Source of the DNA: Enterococcus mundtii
GTDB lineage: Bacteria; Bacillota; Bacilli; Lactobacillales; Enterococcaceae
NCBI RefSeq assembly: GCF_002813755.1
Contig: NZ_CP018061.1
Coordinates: forward strand, 738,501 to 802,500
DNA length: 64,000 bases
Direction of reading: 5' to 3'
The notes beneath the pieces were generated by a model. That model had not been told where the DNA came from and did not search any database. It saw only the letters and a program-made list of their open reading frames with translations. A program made the position numbers and the translations under genes. Of the stretch, positions 53,447 through 63,819 are shown in pieces (the stretch's first letter is position 1; the number at the start of each line of letters is the position of its first letter).

Positions 53447-53575
53447 TTGTATGTTCGAACCATCTAAAATAAAAAGAGCGAGGTTCGATAATGATCCCAT
53501 TTTTTGGCGAACTTCAGGTTGTATTGTATGATAGAGATAAGGACACCAAAAGGGTAGGGTTACGGAGGAAATCAA

Positions 53576-54292
53576 ATGAAAAAATTTTTACGAAAAAAAA
53601 AGAAAAACAAAGAATCGATTGAAGATACTGTAATCGAAAACGAAGAAATAAAAGTAGAAGAAACATTGGAGCAAACGCCTGAGGAACAAAAAGAATTTGC
53701 TTCCTTTTTTGCTGAAACAATGAAAAGACTTCCTCAAAAAACATCCGCAGCTATTTTACGAAATTTTGATTCGTCAAAAAGCAAAGCGGAACAAACATTA
53801 GCAAAGAGTAAAACACAGTTCGACCGTCTGTTTGAAGAATTCTTAAAAGGGGTAGACGAACCCTTACGTAGAAAATGCCATGCAACGATTCATGCGGCCT
53901 CTTTGACAGCGGCGATCATCGGTTGTTCACCGATCCCTTTTTCAGATGCTTTTTTACTTGTACCTGTTCAGCTAACGATGATGGGACGTCTCCACAAGTT
54001 ATTTGGACAATCATGGTCTGAATCATTAGGTAAAAGCGTCTCAAAAGAGTTGATCGTTGTTAGTTTAGGTAGAAGTGCAGTAGGGAATATCATTAAGATC
54101 ATTCCGGCAGTAGGTACAGTGGCTGGTGCAGCGATCAACGCAACAGTCGCTAGTACGATCACCGAATCATTAGGCTGGATAACAGTAAAAATGCTGAATG
54201 ATGGCGAAGATATTTTTGATGATGTCATGTCTTTCAAAGGGCAAGTTCAAACACTTTTTACTTTATTGAAACGAAAAAAACAAATGAAATAA
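53576..54292 (+). CDS. DUF697-like protein with charged N-terminus
   Basis: 238 residues. The first 100 or so are highly charged (poly-Lys start, then Glu-rich), with no signal peptide. The C-terminal part has hydrophobic, glycine-rich helices: HAASLTAAIIGCSPIPFSDAFLLVPVQLTMMGRLHKLFG, then GNIIKIIPAVGTVAGAAINATVASTITESLGW, matching DUF697 (IPFSDAxxLxPxQxxM block), often found fused to or beside GTPases. Membrane-associated, function unknown. GGAGGAAATC before ATG 53576. Monocistronic between terminators. Confidence 0.75.
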   Translation: MKKFLRKKKKNKESIEDTVIENEEIKVEETLEQTPEEQKEFASFFAETMKRLPQKTSAAILRNFDSSKSKAEQTLAKSKTQFDRLFEEFLKGVDEPLRRKCHATIHAASLTAAIIGCSPIPFSDAFLLVPVQLTMMGRLHKLFGQSWSESLGKSVSKELIVVSLGRSAVGNIIKIIPAVGTVAGAAINATVASTITESLGWITVKMLNDGEDIFDDVMSFKGQVQTLFTLLKRKKQMK

Positions 54293-54317
54293 GGTTTGAT
54301 CAGAAATAATCGGATAA

Positions 54318-54381
54318 AAAATAAGCATTGACCTCTGAAATAGTTTTGACTATTAAGCAGAGAGAAATGCTTATTTTTTTT
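54318..54381. terminator. Bidirectional terminator
   Basis: AAATAAGCATT, with inner CCTCTG/CAGAG pairing, against AATGCTTATTT between convergent genes. Confidence 0.8.
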
Positions 54382-54406
54382 AAGGATTCTGGCTGGCGCT
54401 ATTGAA

Positions 54407-55783
54407 TTATTTTTTTGTTAATTTCACGACGACTTCACAGCGTGCTGTTTGAGGGAACATGTCGACAGACTGTAGATACTCGACGTGAAATACTTTCGCT
54501 AATTGGACGAGGTCTCTTGCTAAAGTCGAAACATTGCAAGAAATATAAACTAATTTTTGCGATGGATTTTTTAAAATTGCTTGGATCAACTGCTCATCCA
54601 AACCAGTACGTGGCGGATCAACGATGATCCCATCTGGACGAAAGCCTTCATTCAACCACTTTGGTAAGAGCTCTTCCGCCGTTCCCACTTCATAACGAGT
54701 ATTCTCATATCCTAAACGTTGTGCGTTTTTCTGTGCATCTGCAATGGCTTGGGGGATGGTATCCATTCCGCGTACTTCTTTTGCTTTGTTTGCCACACTT
54801 AAACCAATTGTCCCAACACCACAATAAGCATCTACGATCGTTTCTTCTGGTTGAATGGCTAAAGCTTTGATTCCTTCGCCGTATAAGACTTCTGTTTGTT
54901 GAGGATTCAACTGGAAAAAGGCACGAGGTGAAAGATCAAAAGTTACTTCATTGATTCGTTCCTCAATGGCTTCTTTTCCCCAAAGGTGTTTTGTTTCGTC
55001 ACCCATCACAAGGGAGGTTTTTAAAGGCTGCACGTTTTGCATGATCGAAACGACTTCAGGGAGTTGTTGATTGATCTCGCGAATCAGGGCATTTTTTTGT
55101 GGGAATTTTTGACTCCTAGTGATAAAAACAACTTGTAGCTCACCTGTCTGTATACCCACTCGGACCATGATCGTGCGGAAAATCCCGCTATCCGCACGTT
55201 CATCATAAATCGGTAAATCATATTTATTCAATAAATCGACGACTGTATTCATCACTTTTTGTGTCGCTGGCTCTTGCACTAAACAATCAGTGATCGCTAC
55301 TAAGTCATGAGAATTGGCTTGATAGAGTCCAGCTTCGATTTTGTCTGTCTGTTTATTTTTCCTCAATTGAAATTGTGCTTTGTTCCGATAACGCCAAGGA
55401 TCATCCATTCCAATCGTCGGTAAAAGTGGATACTCACGATAACCGGCGGGTTTGAATTTTTCTAAAGCTTGCAAAAGCAAATCTTTTTTGAAATCGAGTT
55501 GTGCATGGTACGCTAAATGTTGCAATTGGCAACCACCACATTCATAGTAGACTGGACATGGAGCAGTCACACGGTCACTACTTGTTTTTTTGACTTTAAC
55601 GAGCTGTCCTTCGGCATAGCGAGGGGTCGCTTTGGTGATCTTCACTAGGACTTCTTCTTTAGGAAGGGCATACGGAACAAAGACGATCATGCGTTTAAAG
55701 TAGCCGATTCCTTCTCCGTTGATCCCTAAACGTTTGATTTTTAATGTGATCGTTTGGCCGTTTTTAACAATTGCTTCTGGCAT
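54407..55783 (-). CDS. rlmCD: 23S rRNA (uracil-C5)-methyltransferase, RlmCD/RumA family
   Basis: 458 residues. An N-terminal TRAM domain (ITLKIKRLGINGEGIGYFKRMIVFVPYALP), cysteines 76, 82 and 85 (CPVYYECGGC) plus a later Cys in the ITDC stretch as Fe-S ligands, then a SAM methyltransferase domain: AYCGVGTIGLSVANKA, DPPRTGLDEQ and VYISCNVSTLARDL with the catalytic Cys. In Gram-positives one such enzyme makes m5U747 and m5U1939; which uridines here is inferred. The ATG at 55783 has GGGAG upstream; the longer start at 55825 does not. Confidence 0.9.
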   Translation of the reverse strand: MPEAIVKNGQTITLKIKRLGINGEGIGYFKRMIVFVPYALPKEEVLVKITKATPRYAEGQLVKVKKTSSDRVTAPCPVYYECGGCQLQHLAYHAQLDFKKDLLLQALEKFKPAGYREYPLLPTIGMDDPWRYRNKAQFQLRKNKQTDKIEAGLYQANSHDLVAITDCLVQEPATQKVMNTVVDLLNKYDLPIYDERADSGIFRTIMVRVGIQTGELQVVFITRSQKFPQKNALIREINQQLPEVVSIMQNVQPLKTSLVMGDETKHLWGKEAIEERINEVTFDLSPRAFFQLNPQQTEVLYGEGIKALAIQPEETIVDAYCGVGTIGLSVANKAKEVRGMDTIPQAIADAQKNAQRLGYENTRYEVGTAEELLPKWLNEGFRPDGIIVDPPRTGLDEQLIQAILKNPSQKLVYISCNVSTLARDLVQLAKVFHVEYLQSVDMFPQTARCEVVVKLTKK

Positions 55784-55888
55784 AGGTATCTCCCTTTTTA
55801 TCATTATGTGGCTATATTCTAACATATTATAGCGAAAGTTGGGGATTTTCTATGTTATGATAGGAATATATGTTCGAGGAGGGATAGT

Positions 55889-56689
55889 TTGCTTTCTATT
55901 GCAAGAATCAGTAAAGGCAAGGGGCCTTTTTATCAGATTGATCTATCAGATGGCGAAACACTACAAGTATCAGAAGATATTTTAGTACGCTATCGTTTAT
56001 TAAAAGGACAAGAATTGACAGAAGATAAATTAGCTGAAATCAAAAAGAGTACAGGTTATGATTTTGGCTTACAGCAAGCATTGAATTATTTGAGTTATCA
56101 ACTAAGAACGGAAAAAGAAATTCGGATCTATTTAAAAGACAAAGAAATAGGACAAGAAGACCGTCATAAAATCGTTGAAAAATTAAAAGAATTAGGCCTG
56201 ATTGACGATCTGACATTTGGTGAAAGTTACGTCCGTACGAATATGCGTTTGAGTGACAAAGGACCAAAAAAATTGGCACAACAAATGCAACAAAAAGGGC
56301 TATCACCAGAAGTGATCGAGCAGTCTTTAAGCCAGTATCCATTTGACGAGCAAGTAGAAAATGCGCGACAAACAGCAGAAAAGACTTATGAAAAAAATCG
56401 TGCCAAAAGTCAAAAGGATCTATTACGGAATATCCAACAGAAGTTGATGACAAAAGGATTTACCAATGATGTGATCCAAGAAGCGATGCAAACATTACCC
56501 CAAGAAACCGATCCAGAAGCTGAATACGAGCTTTTAGTACAACAAGGGGAGAAAATCTGGCGTAAGAATAGTCGCTTTGAACCTCAGAAGAGAAAGATGA
56601 AAGTAAAGCAGAGTCTCTATCAAAAAGGCTTTGATTTTGAGATGATCCAGCGCTTTATTTTAGAAAAGGAAGAAGAAGCAAGTGAGTAG
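55889..56689 (+). CDS. recX: Regulatory protein RecX
   Basis: 266 residues, the long Firmicutes form. Three-helix RecX repeats: ALNYLSYQLRTEKEIRIYLKDKEIGQEDRHKIVEKLKELGLIDDLTFGESYVRTNM, GPKKLAQQMQQKGLSPEVIEQSL, and QKLMTKGFTNDVIQEAM. It binds RecA filaments and restrains recombination. TTG 55889 follows GAGGAGGG, so the rare start is credible. The 3' end overlaps mutY by eight bases, a coupled DNA-repair pair. Confidence 0.93.
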   Translation: MLSIARISKGKGPFYQIDLSDGETLQVSEDILVRYRLLKGQELTEDKLAEIKKSTGYDFGLQQALNYLSYQLRTEKEIRIYLKDKEIGQEDRHKIVEKLKELGLIDDLTFGESYVRTNMRLSDKGPKKLAQQMQQKGLSPEVIEQSLSQYPFDEQVENARQTAEKTYEKNRAKSQKDLLRNIQQKLMTKGFTNDVIQEAMQTLPQETDPEAEYELLVQQGEKIWRKNSRFEPQKRKMKVKQSLYQKGFDFEMIQRFILEKEEEASE

Positions 56690-57866
56690 AGAATGGGAAA
56701 ACTGGTCCTTAGAAAAAACAAAAGAATTTCAAGAACGTTTTATTGAATGGTATGAGCTTGAAAAGAGAAATCTCCCTTGGCGTTATAATCAAGACCCTTA
56801 TCGTATTTGGATATCAGAAATCATGTTGCAACAAACCAGAGTCGATACAGTCATTGATTATTTTTATCGCTTTATGGAGTGGTTCCCAACCATCGAAGCG
56901 TTGGCGCAAGCACCTGAAGAAAAACTGTTGAAAGCTTGGGAAGGCTTAGGTTACTACTCGAGGGCCAGAAATATTCAAGCTGCTGCAAAACAAATCATGG
57001 AAGATTTTGACGGAAAGATGCCACAAACACCGGAAGAAATCAGTACATTAAAAGGGATCGGTCCTTATACGACAGGGGCAATCGCAAGTATTGCTTTTGG
57101 GGTACCTGAACCAGCGATCGATGGAAATGTCATGCGTGTGGTTAGTCGGCTGTTCTGTATTGAAGAAGATATTGCGAAAGCATCAAGTCGCAAAGTATTT
57201 GATCAAGCCATGCGGAAAATCATTGACGAAGAGCATCCGGGTGAGTTCAATCAAGCATTGATGGATCTTGGCTCAGCAATCTGCACGCCGACCTCGCCTA
57301 AATGTGAGGAATGCCCGATCCAAGCTTTTTGTTTAGCAAAAGAAAAAGGGATCCAAACCGCCTATCCTGTCAAAACAAAAAAAGCAAAGCCTCGAGATGT
57401 TTATTATGTTTGTGCCGCGATTGAAAACGCAGAAAGTGCTTTTTATTTTGAACAACGAGATCAACAAAAATTACTGGCTGATATGTGGACATTTCCGATG
57501 GTAGAAGTAACGAAAGAGGTATACGAAAAACTAGAAACAGACTGGCAACCTAAGAACGAAATCAGTTTATTCGATGAGGTTTTAGTCGCTGAAGATGGTG
57601 CTTCAGTATTGCCTTTTGCTCATGCGGACAAAGTCGTATGGCAAAAACGTCACTTAGGGGAAGTGACGCATATCTTCAGTCATTTGAAATGGCATGTTTT
57701 ATTGTTTTATGGTCGGTTGCCTAAGACTGAAAAAGACCTATCTGAGACTGGCAAACAGACGCAGTGGCTGATACCAGAAGCATTTGAACAAGTAGTTTTC
57801 CCAAAAGTGCAAATGAAGCTCATCCAGCAGTTGGATAAAAATCGAAACAATAGTAATCCTTTCTAG
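56682..57866 (+). CDS. mutY: A/G-specific adenine glycosylase MutY
   Basis: 394 residues. HhH-GPD glycosylase domain: WISEIMLQQTRVDTV with catalytic Glu46, the hairpin LKGIGPYTTGAIASIAFG, and PAIDGNVMRV with catalytic Asp147. The 4Fe-4S loop Cys201-x6-Cys208-x2-Cys211-x5-Cys217 is complete. The C-terminal NUDIX-like domain (about 240-390) recognises 8-oxoG. It removes A mispaired with 8-oxoG. GTG 56682 lies inside the end of recX, where GAAGAAG gives a weak ribosome site, consistent with translational coupling. Confidence 0.95.
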   Translation: MSREWENWSLEKTKEFQERFIEWYELEKRNLPWRYNQDPYRIWISEIMLQQTRVDTVIDYFYRFMEWFPTIEALAQAPEEKLLKAWEGLGYYSRARNIQAAAKQIMEDFDGKMPQTPEEISTLKGIGPYTTGAIASIAFGVPEPAIDGNVMRVVSRLFCIEEDIAKASSRKVFDQAMRKIIDEEHPGEFNQALMDLGSAICTPTSPKCEECPIQAFCLAKEKGIQTAYPVKTKKAKPRDVYYVCAAIENAESAFYFEQRDQQKLLADMWTFPMVEVTKEVYEKLETDWQPKNEISLFDEVLVAEDGASVLPFAHADKVVWQKRHLGEVTHIFSHLKWHVLLFYGRLPKTEKDLSETGKQTQWLIPEAFEQVVFPKVQMKLIQQLDKNRNNSNPF

Positions 57867-57958
57867 GCAAAGATGATTTTTATTGCTATAATAATTATGA
57901 TGTCGGTGTAATGAACACCCCAACACAAAGCACAAAATGTTGCTAAGGAAGGATTGCG

Positions 57959-58492
57959 ATGGGAGTTCCAAAAGAAGGAGAGTTTGTAACGATCCAAAGT
58001 TATAAACACGACGGCAAATTGCATCGAACGTGGCGCGATACCATGGTATTGAAAACAAGCGAACATTCAATGATCGGTGTCAATGATCATACTCTTGTAA
58101 CAGAGTCTGATGGACGACGTTGGGTGACGCGAGAACCAGCGATTGTATACTTTCACAAAAAATACTGGTTCAATGTAATAGCAATGATCAGAGAAAAGGG
58201 GGTTTCCTATTATTGTAATCTGGCTTCACCTTTTTTATTAGATGATGAAGCATTAAAATATATTGATTATGACTTAGATATCAAGGTTTTTCCTGATGGC
58301 GAGAAGCGCTTGTTAGATGTCGATGAATATGAAATGCATAGTCAAATGATGAATTATCCAAGTGATATTGACTTCATTTTAAAAGAGAACGTGAAGATTT
58401 TGGTTGACTGGATCAATAATGGAGATGGCCCATTCTCAGAAGGCTATATTGATATTTGGTATGACCGTTACAAGCAATTGTCGCAAAAGTAA
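57959..58492 (+). CDS. ntdP: DUF402 nucleoside tri-/diphosphate phosphatase NtdP
   Basis: 177 residues. DUF402 fold: [67 protein letters not shown], with the conserved acidic and Asn metal ligands of the family. Staphylococcal NtdP (Sa1684) removes phosphates from NTPs and NDPs. AAGGAAGG before ATG 57959. A TATAAT near 57890 may be the -10. Single gene, closed by a bidirectional hairpin. Confidence 0.9.
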   Translation: MGVPKEGEFVTIQSYKHDGKLHRTWRDTMVLKTSEHSMIGVNDHTLVTESDGRRWVTREPAIVYFHKKYWFNVIAMIREKGVSYYCNLASPFLLDDEALKYIDYDLDIKVFPDGEKRLLDVDEYEMHSQMMNYPSDIDFILKENVKILVDWINNGDGPFSEGYIDIWYDRYKQLSQK

Positions 58493-58495
58493 ACG

Positions 58496-58541
58496 AAAAC
58501 AGTAAGTAAGTGAAGGAATCTTCATCTTGCTTACTGTTTTT
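58496..58541. terminator. Bidirectional terminator
   Basis: AAAACAGTAAG pairs with CTTACTGTTTT; the loop holds GAAGG..CTTC; between convergent genes. Confidence 0.85.
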
Positions 58542-58552
58542 ACTTGGATGCT

Positions 58553-58987
58553 TCACAAGTTTTTTTTCATGTTGAGATGTTGGATGCCCGCATCTTCGAA
58601 GACTTCACCGTAGGCTTGATAATCAAGCTTCTCGTAAAAAGGAATAGCGGTCAGTTGAGCGCCTAATTTTATCGTATCAAAGCCTTGGTTTTTAGCAAAA
58701 GCCTCTGCTTCTCTTAGCAAGACTTGCCCCAAACCTTGTTGACGGTATTCAGCAAGGATCGCCATACGTTGGACTTTTATCTGGCCATTTTCGAGTGGCA
58801 GTAAACGAACAGTACCTTGCGCCTCCTGTGCATCTGTATAAAGGACGAAATGGATACAATGTGCCTCATCCTGATCGATTTCTCTCTCAAAGGGAACACC
58901 TTGCTCGACAACGAAGACTTGGTTTCTGATACGTACAGCATCGAGATAGATCGGACTCATCGTATCTTTTGTATGAACTACTTTCAT
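58553..58987 (-). CDS. GNAT-family N-acetyltransferase
   Basis: 144 residues. Seen: AVRIRNQVFVVEQGVPFEREIDQDEAHCIHFVLY (ElaA/YyaT-like N-terminus), RMAILAEYRQQGLGQVLLREAEAFA with the QQGLGQ acetyl-CoA loop, and IPFYEKLDYQAYGEVFEDAGIQHLNM. Cytosolic acetyltransferase, substrate unknown. The ATG at 58987 has AAAGGTGG upstream; an in-frame extension to 59059 has no ribosome site. Confidence 0.88.
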   Translation of the reverse strand: MKVVHTKDTMSPIYLDAVRIRNQVFVVEQGVPFEREIDQDEAHCIHFVLYTDAQEAQGTVRLLPLENGQIKVQRMAILAEYRQQGLGQVLLREAEAFAKNQGFDTIKLGAQLTAIPFYEKLDYQAYGEVFEDAGIQHLNMKKNL

Positions 58988-59114
58988 CAAACAGCCACCT
59001 TTCTTTTCAGTAGTATACTGTAAAGTGATCGGAATGGAAAGTGCATAAAATAAAATCAAAAATAACAGATTTTTTCAAAAGAATGTTATATACTATCATA
59101 AAAAAAGGAAAGAA

Positions 59115-60248
59115 GTGAATTATTTGTTCGATAAGTTAAAACAATCAAAGTTGATGTTCTGGTCATTCGAATTGTTGATTTTAGCAACATTGATCTTAGT
59201 CTCCTCGAAAATCAGCTTTGTCTTCCAACCAATCGGGACATTCTTCTCCACATTATTTGCACCAGTTTTGATTGCTGGTTTTTTGTATTATATTTTGAAT
59301 CCAATCGTTGGATTATTGATGAAAACAAAAATAAAACGGATCTGGGCAGTAGCAATTGTACTGTTATTGTTAGTTGCCGCTCTGGTCTGGATCTTGTTAA
59401 GTGTTATCCCAAGTTTAGTCCAACAAATATCTTCCTTGGCCTCTAACACGCCGAACTTTATTCGCCAAGTAGAGACTTGGTTAGCAGAAGTTGCGCAATG
59501 GTCCGTATTCAAAGATGTCGATATCAATAAATATTTTGAGCAATTGGATATTTCATATGGCACGATCATCCAACAATTTCTGAGTGGCTTGTCTAATAGC
59601 TTAGGTTCGATCGTTGGAACGATTGCTTCAGCGACCATCGTTATTATTACCGCGCCGTTCATCTTGTTTTACATGTTGAAAGATGGCGAAAAACTTGTAC
59701 CAAACATCAAACGTTTCTTCCCAGAAAAACGAAGAGAGCAAATCGTTGAATTGTTAGGACAGTTGAATAAAACGTTAGCTAATTATATTAGTGGCCAAGC
59801 AATTGAATGCTTATTCGTTGGTACATTCACCTTTCTAGGTTATTTTGCATTAGGCGTAGATTACGCCTTCCTTTTCGGAGTAATTGCTGGTTTGACCAAC
59901 CTCATTCCTTATTTAGGCCCATATTTAGGTTTAGCTCCTGCCTTTTTAGTGACAGTATTCAATGATCCATTCAAAGCATTGCTGTGTTGTGTGGTCGTTT
60001 TGATCGTTCAGCAACTAGACGGAAATATCATTTATCCGAATGTCATTGGTAAATCATTGAAGATCCATCCACTAACGATCATTATCGTTCTACTTGTTGC
60101 AGGAAACATTGCCGGATTACTTGGGATTTTTCTGGGTGTACCTTTTTATGCGATCTGTAAAACAATCATTTCTTATGTTGTCAAGATCGTAAAAGAAGAT
60201 AAACAAAACGAGAACAAGAAAAAAATAGCGACGACTCTTGAATCTTAA
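59115..60248 (+). CDS. AI-2E family (PerM/YtvI-like) transporter
   Basis: 377 residues, eight membrane helices with a central extracellular stretch (SVIPSLVQQISSLASNTPNFIRQVETWLAEV). Seen: APFILFYMLKDGEKLVPNIKRFFPEKRREQ, YISGQAIECLFVGTFTFLGYFALGVDYAFLFGVIAGLTNLIPYLGPYLGLAPAF and KIHPLTIIIVLLVAGNIAGLLGIFLGVPFYAI, the conserved blocks of the family. Members include exporters of AI-2 and ion antiporters, so the substrate is open. GTG 59115 with AAAGGAAAG upstream is the likely start. Confidence 0.88.
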   Translation: MNYLFDKLKQSKLMFWSFELLILATLILVSSKISFVFQPIGTFFSTLFAPVLIAGFLYYILNPIVGLLMKTKIKRIWAVAIVLLLLVAALVWILLSVIPSLVQQISSLASNTPNFIRQVETWLAEVAQWSVFKDVDINKYFEQLDISYGTIIQQFLSGLSNSLGSIVGTIASATIVIITAPFILFYMLKDGEKLVPNIKRFFPEKRREQIVELLGQLNKTLANYISGQAIECLFVGTFTFLGYFALGVDYAFLFGVIAGLTNLIPYLGPYLGLAPAFLVTVFNDPFKALLCCVVVLIVQQLDGNIIYPNVIGKSLKIHPLTIIIVLLVAGNIAGLLGIFLGVPFYAICKTIISYVVKIVKEDKQNENKKKIATTLES

Positions 60249-60300
60249 TGATCGAATGGCTATTTTTATTGCAAAGAAAATCGCTTTATGATACCATTTT

Positions 60301-60332
60301 AACGTGGCTACCTTTAGCCACGTTTTTTTCTT
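60301..60332. terminator. Terminator after the AI-2E-type gene
   Basis: AACGTGGCTA pairs with TAGCCACGTT, four-base loop, T tract. Confidence 0.92.
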
Positions 60333-60374
60333 TAAAAAAATAAAAATATAAATGAATAAGGAGAGAATGCGATT

Positions 60375-61751
60375 ATGAATGCTGACCCTGAGAGTCAGTC
60401 GCTGTTAGCGCAAATTTTATTATTGATCATTTTGACATTGATCAATGCTTTTTTAGCAGCTTCCGAAATTGCAGTTGTATCGATCAATAAAAATCGGATC
60501 GAACAAAAAGCGGAAGAAGGAGATGTTAAATCTAAAAAGCTTTTAAAAATATTGCAGAACCCAAATAACTTCCTATCAACTATCCAAGTAGGAATCACTT
60601 TGGTCAATATTTTATCTGGTGCATCTTTAGCTAATACTTTATCCGTAAGATTAGCCCCACTATTAGGTGGCGGTGCCGCAGCAAGAAGTATTGCAAATAT
60701 TATCGTACTGGCTATTTTGACCTATGTTTCGATTGTTTTTGGAGAATTATACCCGAAAAGGATCGCTTTGAATAAATCAGAAGAGGTAGCGAATTTTACC
60801 TCAGGTATGATCCGAATGATTGGTGTCGTAGCGAAACCTTTCGTGTGGCTATTGTCTGCATCTACCAGCTTGTTGGCACGGATAACACCAATGACTTTTG
60901 ATGATGAAGATTCAAAGATGACCCGCGACGAAATGCGGTATATGCTTGAAAACGAAGGGGTATTGAACAACGAAGAGTTGGAAATGCTTCAAGGTGTCTT
61001 TTCCTTAGACACAAAAGTTGCAAGGGAAGTAATGGTTCCTCGAACAGATGCTTTTATGATCGACATTAATGACTCCATTGAAGAAAATGTCAACGAAGTA
61101 CTATCGGAGAATTACTCAAGAATTCCTGTTTATAATGAAGACAAAGATAAAGTTGTTGGAATTCTTCATACGAAAAATTTATTAAAAGCTGCCCATAAAT
61201 TTGGGTTTGAACACTTAGAAATCAAAAAAATCATTCAGGAACCACTTTTTGTTCCAGAAACGATTTTTATTGATGATCTATTATATGAAATGAAAAAAAC
61301 ACAAAATCAAATGGCGATCCTGTTAGACGAATATGGGGGAGTCGTAGGTTTAGCGACATTAGAAGACTTACTTGAAGAAATCGTTGGAGAAATCGATGAT
61401 GAGTCAGACGAAGTAGAAAATCTCTACGAACAAGTCGGTGACTATGAGTATATCATCCAAGGTCGCATGTTGATCGATGAATTTAATGAGGCGTTTGAAA
61501 GTAATCTTCACATGAGTGATGTGGATACGATGGCCGGCTATTTGATCACAGCTTTAGGTATGATTCCCGATGAAGGAGAAAAACTTTCATTTGATGTTGA
61601 AAATATTACCTTGATTTCTGAAGAAATGGAAGGTTCAAGAGTACTTAAAATTCGTGTGATCTTCCATGATCCAGAAGAAATAGAAGCTGAACCTGAAGAA
61701 GAACGTCGCTATTTCAAAAAAGATTTTGAAGATGACGAACCGCGAAGATAA
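60375..61751 (+). CDS. HlyC/CorC-family protein (DUF21 plus CBS pair)
   Basis: 458 residues. An N-terminal DUF21/CNNM membrane domain with four hydrophobic segments (LLIILTLINAFLAASEIAVVSINKNRIEQ, GELYPKRIALNKSE), then two CBS domains (MVPRTDAFMIDIND, RIPVYNEDKDKVVGILHTKNLL; QNQMAILLDEYGGVVGLATLEDLLEEIVGEI-DDE) and a C-terminal CorC_HlyC domain (IIQGRMLIDEFNEAF, DVDTMAGYLITALG). Family members export or regulate Mg/Co; haemolysin naming is historical. AAGGAGAGA before ATG 60375. Confidence 0.92.
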   Translation: MNADPESQSLLAQILLLIILTLINAFLAASEIAVVSINKNRIEQKAEEGDVKSKKLLKILQNPNNFLSTIQVGITLVNILSGASLANTLSVRLAPLLGGGAAARSIANIIVLAILTYVSIVFGELYPKRIALNKSEEVANFTSGMIRMIGVVAKPFVWLLSASTSLLARITPMTFDDEDSKMTRDEMRYMLENEGVLNNEELEMLQGVFSLDTKVAREVMVPRTDAFMIDINDSIEENVNEVLSENYSRIPVYNEDKDKVVGILHTKNLLKAAHKFGFEHLEIKKIIQEPLFVPETIFIDDLLYEMKKTQNQMAILLDEYGGVVGLATLEDLLEEIVGEIDDESDEVENLYEQVGDYEYIIQGRMLIDEFNEAFESNLHMSDVDTMAGYLITALGMIPDEGEKLSFDVENITLISEEMEGSRVLKIRVIFHDPEEIEAEPEEERRYFKKDFEDDEPRR

Positions 61752-61780
61752 AGCACCTTCGATGATCTTTTAACGAAACA

Positions 61781-61831
61781 AAGAGCGGATATATCACTTG
61801 CTGTATGAAGTGATGTATCTGTTCTTTTTTT
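61781..61831. terminator. Terminator after the HlyC/CorC gene
   Basis: AAGAGCGGATATATCACTT pairs with AAGTGATGTATCTGTTCTT, then T run. Confidence 0.88.
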
Positions 61832-61996
61832 GGAGATATCGAATGAAAAGAAAAAGTAAAACTGTTTCGCTTACTTTTTCAAATTGAAGATCCATGCTAT
61901 ACTATTTGAGTTGAAGAAAAGGATAGAGGAACTATCGAATAGTCGAAGGGGTTCTCTTTTATGAAGCAATAGACAAATGAAGAATGGAGTAAATTT

Positions 61997-63577
61997 ATGA
62001 ACAATCCAGAATTAAAACAGCAAGTGGACAATCGACGCACATTTGCGATCATTTCCCATCCGGATGCGGGGAAAACAACGATCACCGAACAACTGCTTTT
62101 ATTCGGTGGTGCGATTCGCCAAGCAGGAACGGTCAAAGGGAAGAAAACAGGTAATTTTGCAAAATCTGACTGGATGGAAATCGAAAAACAACGTGGGATT
62201 TCTGTTACTAGTTCCGTGATGCAATTTGATTATCACGGTAAAAGAGTCAATATTCTAGACACACCTGGGCATGAAGATTTCTCAGAAGATACGTATCGTA
62301 CGTTGATGGCTGTCGATAGTGCAGTCATGGTCATAGATAGTGCAAAAGGGATCGAGGCACAAACCAAAAAACTTTTCCAAGTAGTTAAAAGAAGAGGTAT
62401 CCCTATTTTCACTTTCATCAATAAGTTGGACCGAGATGGTCGAGAACCGCTTGATCTATTAGAAGAATTAGAAGAGTTATTAGATATCGAATCTTGCCCA
62501 ATGAATTGGCCAATTGGTATGGGTAAAGGATTGGAAGGATTATACGATATCCATCATAACCGAGTAGAATTCTATCGCCCTGAGAATTATCAAGATGAAC
62601 GCTTAGCTCAATTAGATGAAGAGGGCCACTTGCCAGAAAATCATCCCCTAAGAAATAATTCATTGTACGAGCAAGTATTAGAAGAAGTAGAGCTGTTAAA
62701 AGAAGCCGGGGATTCCTTTAATGAAGAAAAAATTGCACGAGGAGAGCAGACGCCAGTATTTTTTGGTTCAGCTTTGACTAATTTCGGTGTTCAGACGTTT
62801 TTAGAAACATTCGTTGATTTGGCGCCATCTCCTTACGGACACAAAACCCGTGAAGATCAAGTAGTCAGCCCGTATGAACAAGAGTTTTCTGGTTTCGTCT
62901 TTAAGATCCAAGCCAATATGAATCCAGCTCACCGAGATCGTATTGCATTTGTACGGATTTGCTCAGGGACTTTTGAACGTGGAATGGACGTTTCATTGGA
63001 ACGGACGAACAAAAAATTGAAATTGAGTAATGTCACGCAGTTTATGGCAGATGCCAGAGAAAACGTTGAAAATGCTGTAGCAGGAGATATCATTGGTGTA
63101 TATGATACCGGAAATTATCAAATCGGCGACACATTATATGAAGGAAAACTAAAAGTAGCTTATGAAGAATTACCTTCATTTACGCCTGAGCTTTTCATGA
63201 AAGTAACGGCTAAAAATGTGATGAAACAAAAATCATTCCACAAAGGAATCAATCAATTGGTACAAGAAGGTGCCATCCAATTATATAAAACCTATGTGAC
63301 TGAAGAATACATCATCGGGGCTGTTGGACAATTGCAATTTGAAGTTTTCCAATATCGGATGTTGAATGAGTACAATGCAGAAGTGATCATGTCGCCAATG
63401 GGTAACAAGATTGCTCGTTGGATCGAGCCAGAAGATCTGGATGAGAAAATGAGTTCGAGTCGTAATATCTTAGCGAGAGATCGCTTTGATCAACCGCTAT
63501 TCTTATTTGAGAACCAGTTTGCAGAGCGTTGGTTTGCTGACAAGTATCCAAACGTAAAATTAAAAAGTTTGATGTAA
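61997..63577 (+). CDS. prfC: Peptide chain release factor 3 (RF3)
   Basis: 526 residues, translational GTPase that recycles RF1/RF2. GTPase motifs: G1 SHPDAGKTT, switch region [13 protein letters not shown]3 DTPGHEDF, G4 NKLDRDGR. Later blocks [23 protein letters not shown] and [13 protein letters not shown] are typical of RF3 and separate it from EF-G. AATGGAG is the ribosome site of ATG 61997. A TATACT near 61897 may be its -10. Confidence 0.96.
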   Translation: MNNPELKQQVDNRRTFAIISHPDAGKTTITEQLLLFGGAIRQAGTVKGKKTGNFAKSDWMEIEKQRGISVTSSVMQFDYHGKRVNILDTPGHEDFSEDTYRTLMAVDSAVMVIDSAKGIEAQTKKLFQVVKRRGIPIFTFINKLDRDGREPLDLLEELEELLDIESCPMNWPIGMGKGLEGLYDIHHNRVEFYRPENYQDERLAQLDEEGHLPENHPLRNNSLYEQVLEEVELLKEAGDSFNEEKIARGEQTPVFFGSALTNFGVQTFLETFVDLAPSPYGHKTREDQVVSPYEQEFSGFVFKIQANMNPAHRDRIAFVRICSGTFERGMDVSLERTNKKLKLSNVTQFMADARENVENAVAGDIIGVYDTGNYQIGDTLYEGKLKVAYEELPSFTPELFMKVTAKNVMKQKSFHKGINQLVQEGAIQLYKTYVTEEYIIGAVGQLQFEVFQYRMLNEYNAEVIMSPMGNKIARWIEPEDLDEKMSSSRNILARDRFDQPLFLFENQFAERWFADKYPNVKLKSLM

Positions 63578-63650
63578 TCAGTGATTCTCGTTACTTGTCA
63601 GTTGCTTTATTTTTAACATAAAGCTTAAAAATATTCATTTAGCATATAAA

Positions 63651-63704
63651 AAAAACAAACACACGGCGATTCATGTTTTCAGTGAATTGTCGTGTGTTTG
63701 TTTT
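63651..63704. terminator. Terminator after prfC
   Basis: AAACAAACACACG-C-ATTCA pairs with TGAAT-G-CGTGTGTTTGTTTT. Confidence 0.9.
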
Positions 63705-63819
63705 GGATTTTAACGTTTTTTTGGTTATTTTGAAAAAATCAATTATAATCAAATAAAAAAATAGATTAGAATATTTTTGCGTATGTATATATAAAATAAG
63801 CAAAGAAAGTAGGGAACAA